Below are positions 1 to 8,284 of a DNA stretch of 30,932 nt, one piece after another (the first letter of the stretch is position 1; each line of letters starts with the position of its first letter). Below the pieces are notes generated by a model. It made no database searches and was not told the DNA's origin. It saw only the letters and a program-made list of their open reading frames with translations. The stretch is from an uncultured Bacteroides sp. (GTDB taxonomy: Bacteria > Bacteroidota > Bacteroidia > Bacteroidales > Bacteroidaceae). The stretch lies in the NCBI RefSeq assembly GCF_949298305.1, contig NZ_CASFWU010000024.1, forward strand, positions 1-30,932. Reading direction: 5' to 3'. Position numbers and translations under genes: made by a program.

Positions 1-48
1 AAATGTTAAGACTCCCATCACAGCAACAATTGCAAATAACTTTTTCAT
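1..48 (-). CDS. Start of a secreted or membrane protein (partial, possibly ExbB/TolQ family)
   Basis: Only the first 16 codons are in the window. The ATG is at 48 on the minus strand and the gene runs off the left edge. The peptide begins MKKLFAIVAVMGVLTF, a lysine-rich start followed by a hydrophobic run, as in a signal peptide or signal anchor. From memory of Bacteroides gene order, a MotA/TolQ/ExbB proton-channel protein with such an N-terminal extension lies beside tRNA-Ser, tatD and tonB, which would suit the tonB gene found here. That identity is inferred from neighbours and cannot be proved from 16 residues. Confidence 0.4.
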   Translation of the reverse strand, partial: MKKLFAIVAVMGVLTF

Positions 49-137
49 TGTGTGTCTAATTTTTAAGATTAATTAATTAAATTACTTTATTTATTTATTG
101 TTCATTTTTCAAATTAACGTTCTTTTCAGCAAATCAG

Positions 138-225
138 CGGAGAGACGGGGATTCGAACCCCGGATACCCTTTAGGGGTATACACGCTTTCCAGGCGTGCC
201 TCTTCAACCACTCGAGCATCTCTCC
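138..225 (-). tRNA. tRNA-Ser (anticodon GGA)
   Basis: On the minus strand the 5' acceptor arm GGAGAGA (225-219) pairs with TCTCTCC (145-139), with G as discriminator at 138. The anticodon stem CACGC/GCGTG encloses the loop CTGGAAA, so the anticodon is GGA. A long variable arm (ACCCC ... GGGT) is present, as in class II tRNAs, and the T arm reads GGGGTTCGAATCCCC. The 3' CCA is not encoded. The gene lies downstream of tatD on the same strand. Confidence 0.96.
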
Positions 226-389
226 AAAACTGCCCCTCATCCGAAATCGGCTGCAAATTACAAAAAAAATGCGAACTGCAAGCGTTTTTCAGCTACAAAT
301 GTATTCTTTTTTTTGTTCTTCCGCAGCATTCTCTGACTTTTATCTCGAATATTATCTCAAAATTAATAAACTTTAAAACCTAAAAGAGC

Positions 390-1169
390 TTATTTGAGTA
401 TTCCAAACACTTTTAAAGCATTTATAGAGGTTATTTCAGCCGCTTCTTCAGCCGACACGCCATAAATCTCGGCCACTTTCAACAATGTATTCCTCAGAAA
501 AGCACTTTCGTTCCGTTTACCCCGATTGGGCACGGGGGCTAAATAAGGAGAATCGGTTTCAAGCACAAGACGGTCTAAAGGAATGTGAGGCAGCACTTCC
601 GGCAAAGTGGATTTTTTAAAAGTAACAACTCCATTAATGCCTAAAAAGAAGCCTTGAAATTCCAATAGCCTGGATGCTTCATCCAAAGTACCGGTAAAGC
701 TATGGAAAATTCCCTTCAACCCCATATCCCGATAAGGAAGCATTACCTTATATATGTTATCAAAAGCTTCACGGCTATGGATTACAACTGGCAAACGAAA
801 CTCAAGCGCCCACTGAATCTGACGCTCAAATACGACTTGCTGCTCGGCTACAAATGTCCTGTCCCAATACAGATCCATTCCGATTTCGCCGATAGCCACA
901 TAAGCATTCCCCGACTCAAGCTCAGCACGTACCGATTGGAGTTCACGCTCGTATCCCCCATCAACCGACGTGGGATGAAGCCCCGCCATGGGAAAGCAGA
1001 ATTTCGGATAATCCGCACAGACCTTCAACAACGGAGCCACAGTGGTACTGTCTATATTCGGCATAAAGACATGGGTTACCCCCGCCTCACGTGCCCGCTC
1101 CATCACCTGCGGCAAATCTTCAGCAAATTCTTCCAAGAACAAATGGGAATGTGAATCAACAAGCTTCAT
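390..1169 (-). CDS. tatD: TatD family metal-dependent hydrolase (DNase)
   Basis: This 259-residue protein has the full set of TatD amidohydrolase motifs. DSHSHL at residues 5-10 supplies two metal-binding histidines, GEIGMD at 94-99 the glutamate, VIHSRE (His131) and FHSFTG (His156) further ligands, and LETDSPYLAP (Asp206) the last metal ligand. Family members are cytoplasmic 3'-5' DNases or metal-dependent hydrolases involved in DNA repair or turnover; the exact substrate cannot be read here. The length is normal. It starts 27 bp after the stop of the polyprenyl synthase gene on the same strand, so the two are probably co-transcribed. No TAnnTTTG promoter core was seen in the gap. Confidence 0.93.
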   Translation of the reverse strand: MKLVDSHSHLFLEEFAEDLPQVMERAREAGVTHVFMPNIDSTTVAPLLKVCADYPKFCFPMAGLHPTSVDGGYERELQSVRAELESGNAYVAIGEIGMDLYWDRTFVAEQQVVFERQIQWALEFRLPVVIHSREAFDNIYKVMLPYRDMGLKGIFHSFTGTLDEASRLLEFQGFFLGINGVVTFKKSTLPEVLPHIPLDRLVLETDSPYLAPVPNRGKRNESAFLRNTLLKVAEIYGVSAEEAAEITSINALKVFGILK

Positions 1170-1196
1170 CTGTCTGATAATTTTTTTCGGGCAATA

Positions 1197-2183
1197 TCAG
1201 GACTCACGGTGTACCAAAGACCTCATCAGCCTCTCCAATTCGAGTTTTTTATCCGCCTCTACCTGCAAAGCCTCCAGACAACGCATAGCGCGTTCTGTAT
1301 ATCCCGTAATCAACCGTTCGCAAAGTTCTCTGACACCTATCTGATTGTAGAGTTCGGTTACAGCACCAATTTTTTCATCCGGTTGAAAAGTATCAGCATC
1401 GACCCATTTATTCAACGCTACCAGCTGTTCCCTATCCGCCCGCTCAAAAGCCTTAATCAGCAAATAGGTCTTCTTGTTGCAGACAATATCGCCTCCAATA
1501 TTCTTGCCGAAAACACGAGCGTCCCCATACACATCCAACAAATCGTCCTTCAGCTGAAAGGCCATCCCCAGATTAACGCCGAAATCATACAAGCAAGACG
1601 CATCTTCAGGCGAAGCTCCTCCCAACAATGCACCGATTTTAAGACTTGCAGCCAACAGAACGGAAGTTTTCAAACGAATCATCTCCAGATACTCTTCTTC
1701 CGTTACATCCTTCCGCTGTTCAAACTCCATATCCATCTGCTGACCTTCACAAATCTCAAGAGCGGTCAAGCTAAACAAGTCCATCACAGCCTTCAGTTGT
1801 TCTGCAGGACACTCTGCCATATACTGATATGCCAACACCAACATGGCATCACCTGAAAGAATAGCCACATTGTCATTCCACACTTTATGCACGGTCAGCT
1901 TTCCCCGGCGACGCTCGGCACGGTCCATCAGATCGTCATGCAGCAGCGTATAATTATGATAAACCTCAATGCCTGTTGCCTGATTCAAGATAGCATCCAC
2001 GTTATTCTTATAAAGACTATAAGCCATCAGCATCAAGACAGGACGGATTCTTTTGCCACCCAGCGATAAGACATATTTTACCGGTTCATACAATCCCTTG
2101 GGAGAACGTCCGAAGCGAAGTCCCAAGATATGTGAATTTACTTTGTCAAGAAGTTCGGTAACTGTAAACATATTGATTTTCAA
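1197..2183 (-). CDS. Polyprenyl diphosphate synthase (trans-isoprenyl diphosphate synthase)
   Basis: A 328-residue all-trans polyprenyl synthase that condenses isopentenyl diphosphate onto an allylic diphosphate, as needed for quinone side chains. The first aspartate-rich motif is DDLMD (83-87), followed by RRRG; the second is DDLLD (213-217). GGKRIRP (42-48) is the usual substrate-binding segment. The chain length of the product cannot be decided by eye. An alternative start is Met5 (MFTVTELL); the difference is four codons. A terminator for tonB lies upstream (2253-2283), so this gene and tatD probably form their own transcription unit, but no clear TAnnTTTG core was found in 2184-2250. Its role in isoprenoid metabolism fits with ispH a short way off on the other strand. 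Confidence 0.9.
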   Translation of the reverse strand: MKINMFTVTELLDKVNSHILGLRFGRSPKGLYEPVKYVLSLGGKRIRPVLMLMAYSLYKNNVDAILNQATGIEVYHNYTLLHDDLMDRAERRRGKLTVHKVWNDNVAILSGDAMLVLAYQYMAECPAEQLKAVMDLFSLTALEICEGQQMDMEFEQRKDVTEEEYLEMIRLKTSVLLAASLKIGALLGGASPEDASCLYDFGVNLGMAFQLKDDLLDVYGDARVFGKNIGGDIVCNKKTYLLIKAFERADREQLVALNKWVDADTFQPDEKIGAVTELYNQIGVRELCERLITGYTERAMRCLEALQVEADKKLELERLMRSLVHRES

Positions 2184-2252
2184 ATGACGGTTTTAAAGAA
2201 CGTTCCGGCGAGCGACGCACCGGGAGCACAACAAACGAGCATGTCACAGAAT

Positions 2253-2283
2253 AAAAAGAGGCTGCCCGAAGCAACCTCTTTTC
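2253..2283 (-). terminator. Rho-independent terminator of tonB
   Basis: AAAAGAGG (2254-2261) pairs perfectly with CCTCTTTT (2275-2282), with an extra TGC/GCA pairing inside and a short loop. Read on the minus strand the stem is followed by TTTTTAT. It lies about 20 bp beyond the tonB stop codon and separates tonB from the polyprenyl synthase gene. Confidence 0.8.
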
Positions 2284-2302
2284 ATTATTTTATAACGATT
2301 AA

Positions 2303-2969
2303 TTACTGCAATCTGAACATTACAGGAACAGTGTACTTTACACGCACCGGTTTACCACGCTGCATACCCGGTTTCCACTTCGGCATGGCACCAATCACGC
2401 GGAGAGCTTCCTTATCCAGATAGGGGTCAACACCTCTCAATACTTTTGCGTCTACAATACTACCATCCTTGTTAACCACGAACTGTACTGTAACACGACC
2501 CTGAGTACCATTTTCCTGAGCAATGGTAGGATACTTAATGTTCTTGCTCAAGAACTGCATCAGACCGGCCATACCGCCATCGGGGAATTCCGGCATCTGT
2601 TCTACCACCTCAAAGATGGTCTGCTCTTCCGGTTCTTCCTCTTCTACAGCAACAGGCACGTACTTGATTTCAACGGCCTGGCCAGTTTCCTCAGAAGAAG
2701 CAATTGTAGTTTCTTCTACATCAGCATCGTCCTCCACAATCGTCAAGGTCTCAGCAATAGACGGAGCCTCGGGATTGTTCGGTAATAGGAATTTCAATTT
2801 CCTCTTCAAATACAACATCGGTTACAGCCTGACTTGTATCAATCTTCACATCGCGTTTCGTCCATTCGAACGCAACGAACATAAAGGCAAGCACGATTAC
2901 GTAACCGACAAGCAGCCATGTAGACTTTTTATTCTCCAAGTCTGCCTTAGGTGTTTTTTTAATTTCCAT
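2303..2969 (-). pseudogene. tonB: TonB energy transducer, interrupted by a one-base frameshift
   Basis: Two overlapping minus-strand frames together make one TonB protein of about 222 residues. The N-terminal part (start 2969, MEIKKTPKADLENKKSTW) has a cytoplasmic stretch and a membrane anchor (about residues 17-35). It then reads IEIPITEQ and leaves frame, ending at 2751. The other frame continues from about 2775 with PEAPSIAETLTIVEDD, an acidic periplasmic linker and a complete TonB C-terminal domain (YPTIAQENGTQGRVTVQFVV ... VPVMFRLQ) to the stop at 2303. Removing one base at about 2771-2774 (one G of GGG, or A2774, plus-strand reading) restores a single frame. TonB passes proton-motive-force energy from ExbB/ExbD to outer-membrane receptors. 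The rest of the gene is intact, so a recent mutation, a sequencing error or recoding are all possible. Confidence 0.85.
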
Positions 2970-3005
2970 AATTTATCATATAATTTTAGTGTTTCTCATT
3001 TGGGG

Positions 3006-3013
3006 CAAATATA
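3006..3013 (-). promoter_or_regulatory. Candidate -7 box of tonB (proximal)
   Basis: The minus strand reads TATATTTG, a perfect match to the Bacteroides -7 core TAnnTTTG, 37 bp before the tonB ATG. No clear -33 TTTG is visible. Confidence 0.5.
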
Positions 3014-3120
3014 GCACTTTTCGAGTGATTGTACGCCTTTGGCTGTATTTTTTTTGCACTACCGCCAATCATTTTCATTTTTTTAATCCTTCAAAAAGGG
3101 CACCAACGCCTTTCATGCCA

Positions 3121-3128
3121 CAAAAGTA
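3121..3128 (-). promoter_or_regulatory. Candidate second -7 box of tonB (distal)
   Basis: The minus strand reads TACTTTTG, also a full match to TAnnTTTG, about 150 bp before tonB. It could start a longer leader transcript. Confidence 0.3.
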
Positions 3129-3507
3129 ACGAGATATTTTAAATATACGGTACATTTAGCTGTTTTTTTCGCTCAACAGTTCAAAAATACCGGCATATAC
3201 CATCTGTCTCACTTACATTCAAGGATGGTGAGCAACACCACAGAATCCATCGGAAATGTTTTTTGGCTGTGTTTTTTGCCATCTGAAATATTTTGCATAA
3301 AATTGTCGTCCGTTTCAAATGATACCAGCCGGATGTTTCCTTGTCCCTCTGTTAATGGAAGGAGAAGAAATCTTTACTTTCATTCAGGAAGGATTGGAAA
3401 ATTAAGGAAAGCAGAATTCGGAACCGCCCAAGTAAATATATAAGAGGTGGAAAAGCAGAAACAGCAAAGCCAACCAATATGTCAAACCCCAAACATTTCA
3501 TACCCTA

Positions 3508-4200
3508 ATGAAAAAGATAACAATTGCAATCGACGGTTTTTCATCCTGTGGGAAGAGCACCATGGCCAAAGACCTGGCCCGCGAAATAGGCTATATCTAC
3601 ATTGACAGTGGTGCCATGTATCGCGCCGTGACCCTTTACAGCCTCCGCAACGGAATCTTCCACAATGGAGACATCGACACGGAAAAGTTAAAAGCTGAAA
3701 TGAACAACATCCACATCTCGTTCCGTCTGAATCCCGAGACCGGCAAGCCGGACACCTACCTGAACGAAGTCAACGTAGAAAAGGACATACGCACCATGGA
3801 AGTATCGTCCCACGTCAGCCCCATTGCCGCACTGGACTTTGTACGCGAAGCACTGGTGGCCCGCCAGCAGGAAATGGGCAAAGAAAAAGGCATTGTCATG
3901 GACGGCAGAGACATAGGAACCACCGTTTTCCCCGACGCCGAACTGAAGGTGTTCGTAACCGCTTCACCCGAGATACGCGCCCAGCGCCGCTATGACGAAC
4001 TGAAAGCCAAAGGTGAAGAAGCCAGCTACGACGAGATTCTGGAGAATGTGAAGCAACGGGACTACATTGACCAGCACCGTGAAGTCAGCCCGCTTCGGAA
4101 GGCAGACGATGCACTGCTGTTGGACAACAGCCACCTGACAATTGCCGAACAGAAGGCATGGCTGGCCGACCAGTTTGCAAAAGTAACGGCAGAAGCCTAA
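3508..4200 (+). CDS. cmk: Cytidylate kinase
   Basis: A 230-residue (d)CMP kinase that phosphorylates CMP and dCMP with ATP in pyrimidine nucleotide metabolism. The P-loop GFSSCGKST is at residues 10-18 and is followed by DSGAMYRA, the usual CMP kinase nucleotide-binding segment. MDGRDIGTTVFPDA and the lid region RAQRRYDEL are also typical. The length matches the family. It is the first gene of a plus-strand run; ispH starts 18 bp after its stop and is probably co-transcribed. Confidence 0.96.
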   Translation: MKKITIAIDGFSSCGKSTMAKDLAREIGYIYIDSGAMYRAVTLYSLRNGIFHNGDIDTEKLKAEMNNIHISFRLNPETGKPDTYLNEVNVEKDIRTMEVSSHVSPIAALDFVREALVARQQEMGKEKGIVMDGRDIGTTVFPDAELKVFVTASPEIRAQRRYDELKAKGEEASYDEILENVKQRDYIDQHREVSPLRKADDALLLDNSHLTIAEQKAWLADQFAKVTAEA

Positions 4201-4217
4201 ATAAAAACCGAACTGAT

Positions 4218-5093
4218 ATGACAAAAAAAGTAGAAATAGACGAAGGATCGGGTTTCTGCTTCGGAGTGGTGAATGCCATCCACAAGGCAGAGGAAGAGCT
4301 GGCCAACGGCGGCACACTGTACTGCCTGGGCGACATTGTACACAACAGCCGCGAGGTGGAGCGCCTGAAGGAACTGGGACTGATAACCATCAACCACGAG
4401 GAATTCAACCGCCTGCACAACGCCAAAGTGTTGCTGCGTGCCCACGGTGAGCCGCCCGAGACCTACGCCACCGCCCGCAAGAACAACATTGAAATCATTG
4501 ATGCCACCTGTCCCGTAGTACTCCGGCTGCAAAAGCGCATCAAACAGGAATACAACGTTGAGGATTGCCCTGACAAACAAATCGTCATCTACGGCAAGAA
4601 CGGACATGCAGAAGTGCTGGGACTGGTGGGACAGACCGACGGGAAAGCCATCGTCATTGAGAAACTGGAAGAAGCCCGCCAACTGGACTTGAGCCGCAGC
4701 ATCCGCCTCTATTCCCAGACCACCAAGTCGCTGGACGAATTCAAGAAGATTGTGGAGTACATTAAGGAACATATTGCCCCCGGAGCTACCTTCGAGTATT
4801 ACGACACCATCTGCCGCCAGGTAGCCAGCCGCATCCCCAATGTCCGCAAATTTGCCGCTTCGCACGACCTGATTTTCTTCGTCAGCGGAAAGAAAAGCTC
4901 CAACGGGAAGATGCTCTTTGCCGAATGTCTGAAAGTGAATCCCAACTCGCACCTGATAGACAGCGCCGAAGAACTGGACAGCACCCTGCTGGAGCATGCG
5001 CAATCCATCGGCGTATGTGGCGCCACCTCCACTCCCAAGTGGCTGATGGAGGAAATCTCCCAGGCTATTAGTGAAAGGCTGGCCCAGAAATAA
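4218..5093 (+). CDS. ispH: 4-hydroxy-3-methylbut-2-enyl diphosphate reductase
   Basis: The last enzyme of the MEP isoprenoid pathway, which reduces HMBPP to IPP and DMAPP. The 291-residue form from the ATG at 4218 is chosen because MTKKVEIDEGSGFCFGV is the standard IspH N-terminus; an earlier in-frame ATG at 4158 lies inside cmk. The three iron-sulfur cysteines are visible: GFCFGV (Cys14), DATCPVV and the C-terminal CGATSTPKWLM. LLRAHGEPP carries a conserved active-site histidine. It follows cmk by 18 bp. A hairpin at 5111-5146 may end the cmk-ispH transcript. Confidence 0.96.
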   Translation: MTKKVEIDEGSGFCFGVVNAIHKAEEELANGGTLYCLGDIVHNSREVERLKELGLITINHEEFNRLHNAKVLLRAHGEPPETYATARKNNIEIIDATCPVVLRLQKRIKQEYNVEDCPDKQIVIYGKNGHAEVLGLVGQTDGKAIVIEKLEEARQLDLSRSIRLYSQTTKSLDEFKKIVEYIKEHIAPGATFEYYDTICRQVASRIPNVRKFAASHDLIFFVSGKKSSNGKMLFAECLKVNPNSHLIDSAEELDSTLLEHAQSIGVCGATSTPKWLMEEISQAISERLAQK

Positions 5094-5110
5094 GCCGATT
5101 CAAGCCCGAC

Positions 5111-5146
5111 GGCAGAGTCAAACAAAGACTTGGGGGTAACTCTGCC
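5111..5146 (+). terminator. Possible terminator after ispH
   Basis: GGCAGAGT (5111-5118) pairs with ACTCTGCC (5139-5146) around a 20-nt loop, 17 bp after the ispH stop. What follows is only moderately T-rich, so termination may be partial. Confidence 0.4.
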
Positions 5147-5172
5147 AACAGGTTCTTTCAATTTTGCACGAG

Positions 5173-6993
5173 ATGAAAACAATCATTCTGTCATTACTTT
5201 GCCTAAGCGCATACGTACACCATGCGATAGCGGCCCCAACCGCTCATTATGTAGAATTTGCCCGCATCTATGGCATCGTCCGCTATTTCTCCCCCAATCC
5301 TTACACACAGGACTGGTCGGAAAGCGATTGGATGAAAGTGTGCGCGTTGCTTGCAAGCAGAACAGAAACACAACCGTTTGAAGCGGCATTCCGACCGCTG
5401 GCCCCCACGCTGTCAATCTCGCATTCTCCCATCCCTCGGAGAGAAAGCTGCACCATAGCAACGGACAATCCTGCCTGCTATTACAATTACAGCGGGTCGG
5501 GGAAGCTGAACGTTCCTTTCCTTGCCAAGTTGCTGATGCCCGGACTTGCCAACTATATTCCTTATTACAAGAGGCTTGCTGTCGTTACCGACCACCGGGA
5601 TTCAACCGCAGTGTCGGTTCCCTACCGATATTACAATTACCCCGCAGGTAACGGGAAACACCTGAATATCCAACATGCACTGCCCAAAGAAATGTTTGAC
5701 AGCAAGGCTACGCGCCGGTTGCTGGCCGACGCCAAGGACTATTGGAAACAACACCGAAGCGACGACAAGGCCTTGTCCCCCACCCGCCGTTTCATTTTCG
5801 GACTGCTGTCAGACAGGGCAGTACGGATAGCCGACTTGACTGTCCGCTGGAACATTGTTCGCCACTTCTATCCCTACTACGATGAGGAGCCACTCGATTG
5901 GGACCACCAGCTGGAGGTCTGTCTGGAAGAAGCCATTCAGATGGGGAAGGTAGACTCTATGGAAGCCCTTCTCGAATGGTACGACATAATCAACCGTTTT
6001 CTCAATCCGATAAGGGACGGACATCTCTTCGTGCGGAGAGACATGAACATCTCCAACATCAAGACGACCTATCTGCCCGAATACTACGCAGAAGTTGAGA
6101 CCAAGTTCGTGAACGACACCTTGCTCATACGTCGGAGCGCCGACGGCCAACACTCCTGGCGCATGCTTCACACCATCAATGGCCAACCCGCCTCCGCATG
6201 CCTGCAAAATTGCAGGAAGACAACGAATGCCGCCACAGAAGCCCACCGTGACCAAATGGCTGCCGACAAACTATTCTCATCCCCCGCATACGACCCCCCA
6301 TTTGTTATCGAAAGCAGCGACCTTTCGGGACAGGTGTATAAAGATACGCTCTATACCCGAAATCCTGATTTACCGGTATCCAGGCATGAAGGGCAGCCTG
6401 TCCGGAAATGCGATAACGGAATCCTGTACATCGACGCTACGTCACCCGCGCTGAACGAGAAGCGCTTCCTGTCGGCACTGACGCCCGATATCAAGGGGCT
6501 TTGTTTCGACTTGCGCGGTCTTCCTTCGTATCAATTCGAAGACATTCTGGCCCACCTGATTTCTTCCGATGTTACAGCTCCGGCAACAGAGGTCCCGATT
6601 AACTGCTTCCCATTCCAGCAGGAGGTGTCGTGGCGAGTCACCGCTGAAACCCTAAAGGCCAAAGCACCCCATGTCCCCCTACCGGCTACCTTCTTGTGCG
6701 ATGCAGGTACCGTCAGCTGGGGTGAGACGATTCTCATGATGGTCCGCCATTACGGATTGGGCGAGATTATCGGACAAACAACGGCCGGCACCACAGGCGA
6801 CATGACCCAATTTGCCCTGCCCCTGTTCCCGTTTTTCATGACCGGAATGCGCATGCACGACATGGATGGCAGACAGCACCACGCCCAAGGCATTGTACCC
6901 GACAGGATTATTCCTGCCTATGCCAATGACTATATGACCAATTACGACAGAGTTCTGCACACTGCTACCGGCATTGCAGACACTCAACACTGA
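5173..6993 (+). CDS. Secreted S41-family (tricorn/CTP-like) peptidase
   Basis: A protein of about 606 residues. The start chosen is the ATG at 5173, which gives a clean signal peptide (MKTIILSLLCLSAYVHHAIA); a TTG at 5164 is in frame but less likely. The C-terminal third has the S41 fold signature: CFDLRGLPS, then LCDAGTVSWGETI with the expected catalytic serine at about residue 515, then GEIIGQTTAGTTGDM and a terminal QGIVPDRII segment. The lysine of the Ser-Lys dyad of classical C-terminal processing proteases is not seen after the serine, so it is closer to tricorn-like members or may be poorly active. The N-terminal part (YFSPNPYTQDW, VRHFYPYYDE) recurs in Bacteroides S41 paralogues. The substrate is unknown. 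An imperfect promoter core (CAATTTTG, 5159-5166) lies just before the ATG. Confidence 0.8.
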   Translation: MKTIILSLLCLSAYVHHAIAAPTAHYVEFARIYGIVRYFSPNPYTQDWSESDWMKVCALLASRTETQPFEAAFRPLAPTLSISHSPIPRRESCTIATDNPACYYNYSGSGKLNVPFLAKLLMPGLANYIPYYKRLAVVTDHRDSTAVSVPYRYYNYPAGNGKHLNIQHALPKEMFDSKATRRLLADAKDYWKQHRSDDKALSPTRRFIFGLLSDRAVRIADLTVRWNIVRHFYPYYDEEPLDWDHQLEVCLEEAIQMGKVDSMEALLEWYDIINRFLNPIRDGHLFVRRDMNISNIKTTYLPEYYAEVETKFVNDTLLIRRSADGQHSWRMLHTINGQPASACLQNCRKTTNAATEAHRDQMAADKLFSSPAYDPPFVIESSDLSGQVYKDTLYTRNPDLPVSRHEGQPVRKCDNGILYIDATSPALNEKRFLSALTPDIKGLCFDLRGLPSYQFEDILAHLISSDVTAPATEVPINCFPFQQEVSWRVTAETLKAKAPHVPLPATFLCDAGTVSWGETILMMVRHYGLGEIIGQTTAGTTGDMTQFALPLFPFFMTGMRMHDMDGRQHHAQGIVPDRIIPAYANDYMTNYDRVLHTATGIADTQH

Positions 6994-7104
6994 CCAGGCT
7001 TCCGCAAGCACGCCCCTTTTCCACCCAAAGTCCATCGGCGGTTTTCCTTCTTCGGACTGCATGGCAGGCAAACAGAAACAGTCAAACTAAAAACTTCGTT
7101 TTTG

Positions 7105-7136
7105 CTTGCCGCTCCGCTCACCTTTCGCTATATTTG
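7105..7136 (+). promoter_or_regulatory. pfkA promoter
   Basis: A perfect -7 core TATATTTG at 7129-7136 is preceded by CTTG at 7105-7108 with a 20-bp spacer, as a -33 element. The leader to the pfkA ATG would be about 30 nt. Confidence 0.65.
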
Positions 7137-7169
7137 CGGCAATTATTAACACTAAAAACAAGCATTGCT

Positions 7170-8150
7170 ATGGGAACAGTGAAGTGCATAGGAATCCTGA
7201 CCTCTGGAGGAGATGCTCCGGGTATGAACGCAGCCATCCGCGCGGTAACACGCGCAGCCATCTACAACGGACTCCAAGTAAAAGGTATATATAGAGGTTA
7301 TAAGGGATTAGTGACCGGTGAAATCAAAGAATTCAAAAGCCAAAACGTAAGCAACATTATCCAATTGGGAGGCACCATCCTGAAAACAGCACGTTGCAAG
7401 GAATTCACCACCCCCGAAGGGCGGCAATTGGCCTACGACAACATGAAGAAGGAAGGCATCGACGCACTGGTGGTAATCGGTGGAGACGGTTCGCTGACGG
7501 GAGCACGCATCTTTGCCCAGGAATTCGACGTACCCTGCATCGGACTGCCGGGCACCATTGACAACGACCTTTACGGAACGGACACCACCATCGGATATGA
7601 CACAGCCTTGAATACCATTCTGGATGCCGTGGACAAGATACGCGACACGGCCACTTCACACGAACGTCTGTTCTTCGTCGAGGTCATGGGACGCGATGCC
7701 GGTTTCCTGGCACTGAACGGCGCCATCGCATCGGGTGCGGAAGCAGCCATCATTCCGGAATTCAGCACCGAAGTAGACCAGTTGGAAGAATTCATCAAGA
7801 ACGGTTTCCGCAAATCGAAAAACAGCAGTATCGTGCTGGTAGCCGAAAGCGAACTGACGGGCGGCGCCATGCACTATGCCGAACGTGTGAAGAACGAATA
7901 TCCGCAATACGACGTGCGCGTCACCATTCTCGGACACCTGCAACGCGGTGGTAGCCCCACGGCCCACGACCGTATCCTGGCCAGCCGTCTGGGCGCAGCA
8001 GCCATTGATGCCATCATGGAGGGACAACGCAACGTAATGATAGGCATTGAACACGATGAAGTGGTTTACGTCCCCTTCACCAAAGCCATCAAGAACGACA
8101 AGCCCATCAAGAAGGAACTGGTCAACGTCTTACGCGAGCTTTCTATCTAA
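7170..8150 (+). CDS. pfkA: ATP-dependent 6-phosphofructokinase
   Basis: A 326-residue PfkA that phosphorylates fructose 6-phosphate to the 1,6-bisphosphate in glycolysis. The start at 7170 (MGTVKCIGILTSGGDAPG) is chosen because an upstream in-frame ATG at 7134 lies inside the promoter core. ATP-binding GGDGS is at residues 104-108, and its glycine favours ATP over pyrophosphate. The catalytic PGTIDND is at 127-133 with Asp131, and VEVMGRDAG and LGHLQRGGSPTAHDR follow. The length is normal for a bacterial ATP-PFK. It has its own promoter and a strong terminator, so it is probably monocistronic. Confidence 0.97.
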   Translation: MGTVKCIGILTSGGDAPGMNAAIRAVTRAAIYNGLQVKGIYRGYKGLVTGEIKEFKSQNVSNIIQLGGTILKTARCKEFTTPEGRQLAYDNMKKEGIDALVVIGGDGSLTGARIFAQEFDVPCIGLPGTIDNDLYGTDTTIGYDTALNTILDAVDKIRDTATSHERLFFVEVMGRDAGFLALNGAIASGAEAAIIPEFSTEVDQLEEFIKNGFRKSKNSSIVLVAESELTGGAMHYAERVKNEYPQYDVRVTILGHLQRGGSPTAHDRILASRLGAAAIDAIMEGQRNVMIGIEHDEVVYVPFTKAIKNDKPIKKELVNVLRELSI

Positions 8151-8162
8151 GAGAAACAAAGA

Positions 8163-8178
8163 ATGCGGAAAGCCGCAT
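8163..8178 (+). other. Short hairpin after the pfkA stop
   Basis: ATGCGG (8163-8168) and CCGCAT (8173-8178) form a perfect stem around AAAG, 12 bp after the stop. It has no T tract of its own and lies just before the real terminator. Confidence 0.5.
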
Positions 8179-8196
8179 CGGAAACATATATATAAT

Positions 8197-8247
8197 AAAG
8201 GTATGCCGAAAGCATCTTTAAACAGGATGTACGGCATACCTTTTATT
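8197..8247 (+). terminator. pfkA terminator
   Basis: AAAGGTATGCCG (8197-8208) pairs perfectly with CGGCATACCTTT (8232-8243), followed by TATTATT. The loop has minor internal pairing (GCATC/GATGT). The run of A before the stem and T after it may let it act on both strands, so it could also end the convergent steroid cluster. Confidence 0.85.
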
Positions 8248-8284
8248 ATTGGAAAGAAAACGTGCATTTCTCCGCCAACCGTTC

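Larger units (their letters stand above)
2970..3507. other. Divergent intergenic region between tonB and cmk
   Basis: About 540 bp with no gene I can support. It is AT-rich and holds two minus-strand TAnnTTTG cores on the tonB side (3006-3013 and 3121-3128). On the cmk side I saw no full match to the Bacteroides promoter core. The 72-codon open frame at 3225-3443 has no recognisable features. Confidence 0.5.

Noticed and set aside
98..376. 92-codon frame over the tRNA gene
   Set aside because: It reads through tRNA-Ser on the opposite strand and has no protein-like features.
3075..3116. 13-residue frame MKGVGALFEGLKK upstream of tonB
   Set aside because: It starts only 4 bp after a promoter core, has no ribosome binding site, and such short frames are common by chance.
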